Assembly (NCBI RefSeq): GCF_011378855.1
Contig: NZ_WTLB01000012.1
Coordinates: forward strand, 1-64,000
Origin: Pseudoalteromonas sp. Z1A8
GTDB taxonomy: Bacteria > Pseudomonadota > Gammaproteobacteria > Enterobacterales > Alteromonadaceae
Direction of reading: 5' to 3'
DNA length: 64,000 nt
Part shown: piece after piece, positions 63,306 to 64,000 of the stretch
Position numbering within the stretch: the first letter of the stretch is position 1
How the letters are laid out: each line of letters opens with the position of its first letter
Program-made: the position numbers and the translations under genes
The notes under the pieces: generated by a model
Seen by the model: the letters and a program-made list of their open reading frames with translations, nothing else
Told to the model about the DNA's origin: nothing
Database searches by the model: none

Positions 63306-63485
63306 TTACATGTTTAGTTCGTTGTTTATTTCTTTAAGTAATGCGTACTTATTAATTGTATTATTATTTTGCTGCTTGTTTACAATTTCTATGTAGTCAT
63401 CACTCTTACCACCAAAACGCAGTGCAAGGTTTTCTATGTCACTTGATGTTAACGTTTGTGAGTTTTTATACGTTAAGTTGTTCAT
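63306..63485 (-). CDS. bcsR: Cellulose biosynthesis protein BcsR
   Basis: This 59-residue soluble protein resembles BcsR (YhjR, 62 residues). It is acidic with a central SDIENLALRFGGKSDDYIEI helix region and the C-terminal KYALLKEINNEL, equivalent to the WPLLAEF tail of E. coli BcsR. The position, first gene ahead of bcsQ, matches. Together with BcsQ it binds the BcsE/c-di-GMP complex and controls BcsA assembly. I start at ATG 63485, with AAGG eight bases upstream; a longer frame to 63605 would cross the divergent promoter. Confidence 0.8.
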   Translation of the reverse strand: MNNLTYKNSQTLTSSDIENLALRFGGKSDDYIEIVNKQQNNNTINKYALLKEINNELNM

Positions 63486-63599
63486 CTTTACCTTAACAGT
63501 TACGTTAATTATTTTGATTAAATGTGGACAATATTTGGCTATTATATATAGAATAACGGTTAAAACTAGTAAAAAAGTATTTTTTATAGGGCGTTTTAA
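63486..63599. promoter_or_regulatory. Divergent promoter region between bcsR and bcsE
   Basis: These 114 AT-rich bases separate the start codons of the two cellulose transcription units. Both promoters must lie here. I could not identify their -10 boxes with confidence. Confidence 0.5.
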
Positions 63600-64000
63600 G
63601 TGCATAACTTTAACATAGCGGGATTAGAGCCTGCTGCAAAAGAGTTAAAATCGGCTTCAAGTTACGCTGTTTTAGCCCCTTTAGACAATTTTTTAATCGA
63701 ATTGGCGTTACATTCAATTAACCAAAGCTTAGCTAATGATATATATATAGTTTCCCAAGAGATTGAGTCATTTTTTGATTCTTCTTTTTCTGCATCGTTA
63801 AATTATGCTTATAAAAATAATCGAGTTCACCCTTTTTCGTTGGCCTCAGAAACGCAGCATTATCCAATTGAGAAAATTAATTCAGCTATTATAAAAGAAA
63901 TCAGTGCTTATAAACGTCTAAACACAGCACTTATTTTTGTTCACTTTAGTACAACACAGCTAAACAGTGCTGGTGAAAAAAGCTTAGAGCTGATGATGAA
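63600..64000 (+). CDS. bcsE: BcsE-like protein, 5' part (cut by the window edge)
   Basis: A reading frame opens with GTG at 63600 directly after an in-frame TAA and stays open to the end of the window (133 codons). It begins VHNFNIAGLEPAAKELKSAS, has AYKRLNTALIFVHFSTTQL late in the fragment, and no stop. Position and orientation, divergent from bcsRQABZC, match bcsE of E. coli-type operons, and the RLNxALxxV stretch resembles the BcsE N-terminal domain. BcsE binds c-di-GMP and boosts cellulose output. The identity rests mainly on context; AGGG lies eight bases before the GTG. Confidence 0.65.
   Translation, partial: MHNFNIAGLEPAAKELKSASSYAVLAPLDNFLIELALHSINQSLANDIYIVSQEIESFFDSSFSASLNYAYKNNRVHPFSLASETQHYPIEKINSAIIKEISAYKRLNTALIFVHFSTTQLNSAGEKSLELMM

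Noticed and set aside
63486..63605. Longer bcsR starting at 63605
   Set aside because: The extra 40 residues are hydrophobic, unlike BcsR, and would overlap the start of the divergent bcsE frame.

Overview
The window looks like a chromosomal segment of a marine gammaproteobacterium close to Pseudoalteromonas. The evidence is the low G+C and AT-rich intergenic regions, many TonB-dependent receptors and secreted lipoproteins, a bcsRQABZC cellulose operon with divergent bcsE, a YegD-type Hsp70, methylglyoxal synthase, and best-recognised families typical of Alteromonadales. The genus is inferred from protein resemblance only. No rRNA, tRNA, CRISPR array, prophage or insertion sequence was seen.

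Layout. 0-10 kb: zinc alcohol dehydrogenase, MFS exporter, soluble PAS-PAS chemoreceptor, a TonB receptor carrying the OprC-type copper motifs, a TDT/SLAC1 channel-like protein, an M20 dipeptidase and an EAL phosphodiesterase. 10-13.8 kb: 2TM protein, OsmC, a photolyase/cryptochrome with a 44-residue DUF2256 gene directly downstream, and a flavin reductase. 13.8-20.2 kb: the most distinctive block. It has a YHYH-domain lipoprotein, a His/Met-rich periplasmic protein, and a BaeS/BaeR-like two-component pair. Beyond a RIO kinase gene come a periplasmic EF-hand protein and an unknown Pro-linker protein. A near-identical motif with 11-bp periodicity precedes both transcription units. 20-34 kb: FG-GAP protein, GGDEF/EAL protein, GST (YghU type), rhomboid protease, DJ-1/PfpI protein with divergent LysR regulator, dienelactone hydrolase, GDPD lipoprotein, EamA exporter, M3 peptidase lipoprotein and MscS channel. 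34-48 kb: second TonB receptor with a structured leader, HAD phosphatase next to a small palindromic repeat, a secreted Lig E-type ATP ligase, YegD, MgsA, LysE and Bcr exporters, DUF4442, bactofilin plus M23 peptidase, and fumarylacetoacetase with 4-hydroxyphenylpyruvate dioxygenase. 48-64 kb: metallophosphatase/LamG lipoprotein, POT peptide transporter, then the cellulose operon on the minus strand and the start of bcsE on the plus strand, cut by the window edge.

How the genes work together. Cyclic di-GMP is a recurring theme: an EAL enzyme, a GGDEF/EAL enzyme, the PilZ domain of BcsA and the presumed c-di-GMP-binding BcsE make a possible signal-to-cellulose circuit. Tyrosine catabolism is represented by hpd and fahA, but the intervening enzymes are not here. 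The YHYH/two-component/EF-hand block is proposed as a metal- or calcium-responsive envelope regulon. That is inference from motif sharing and ligand-rich sequences; the ligand is not known.
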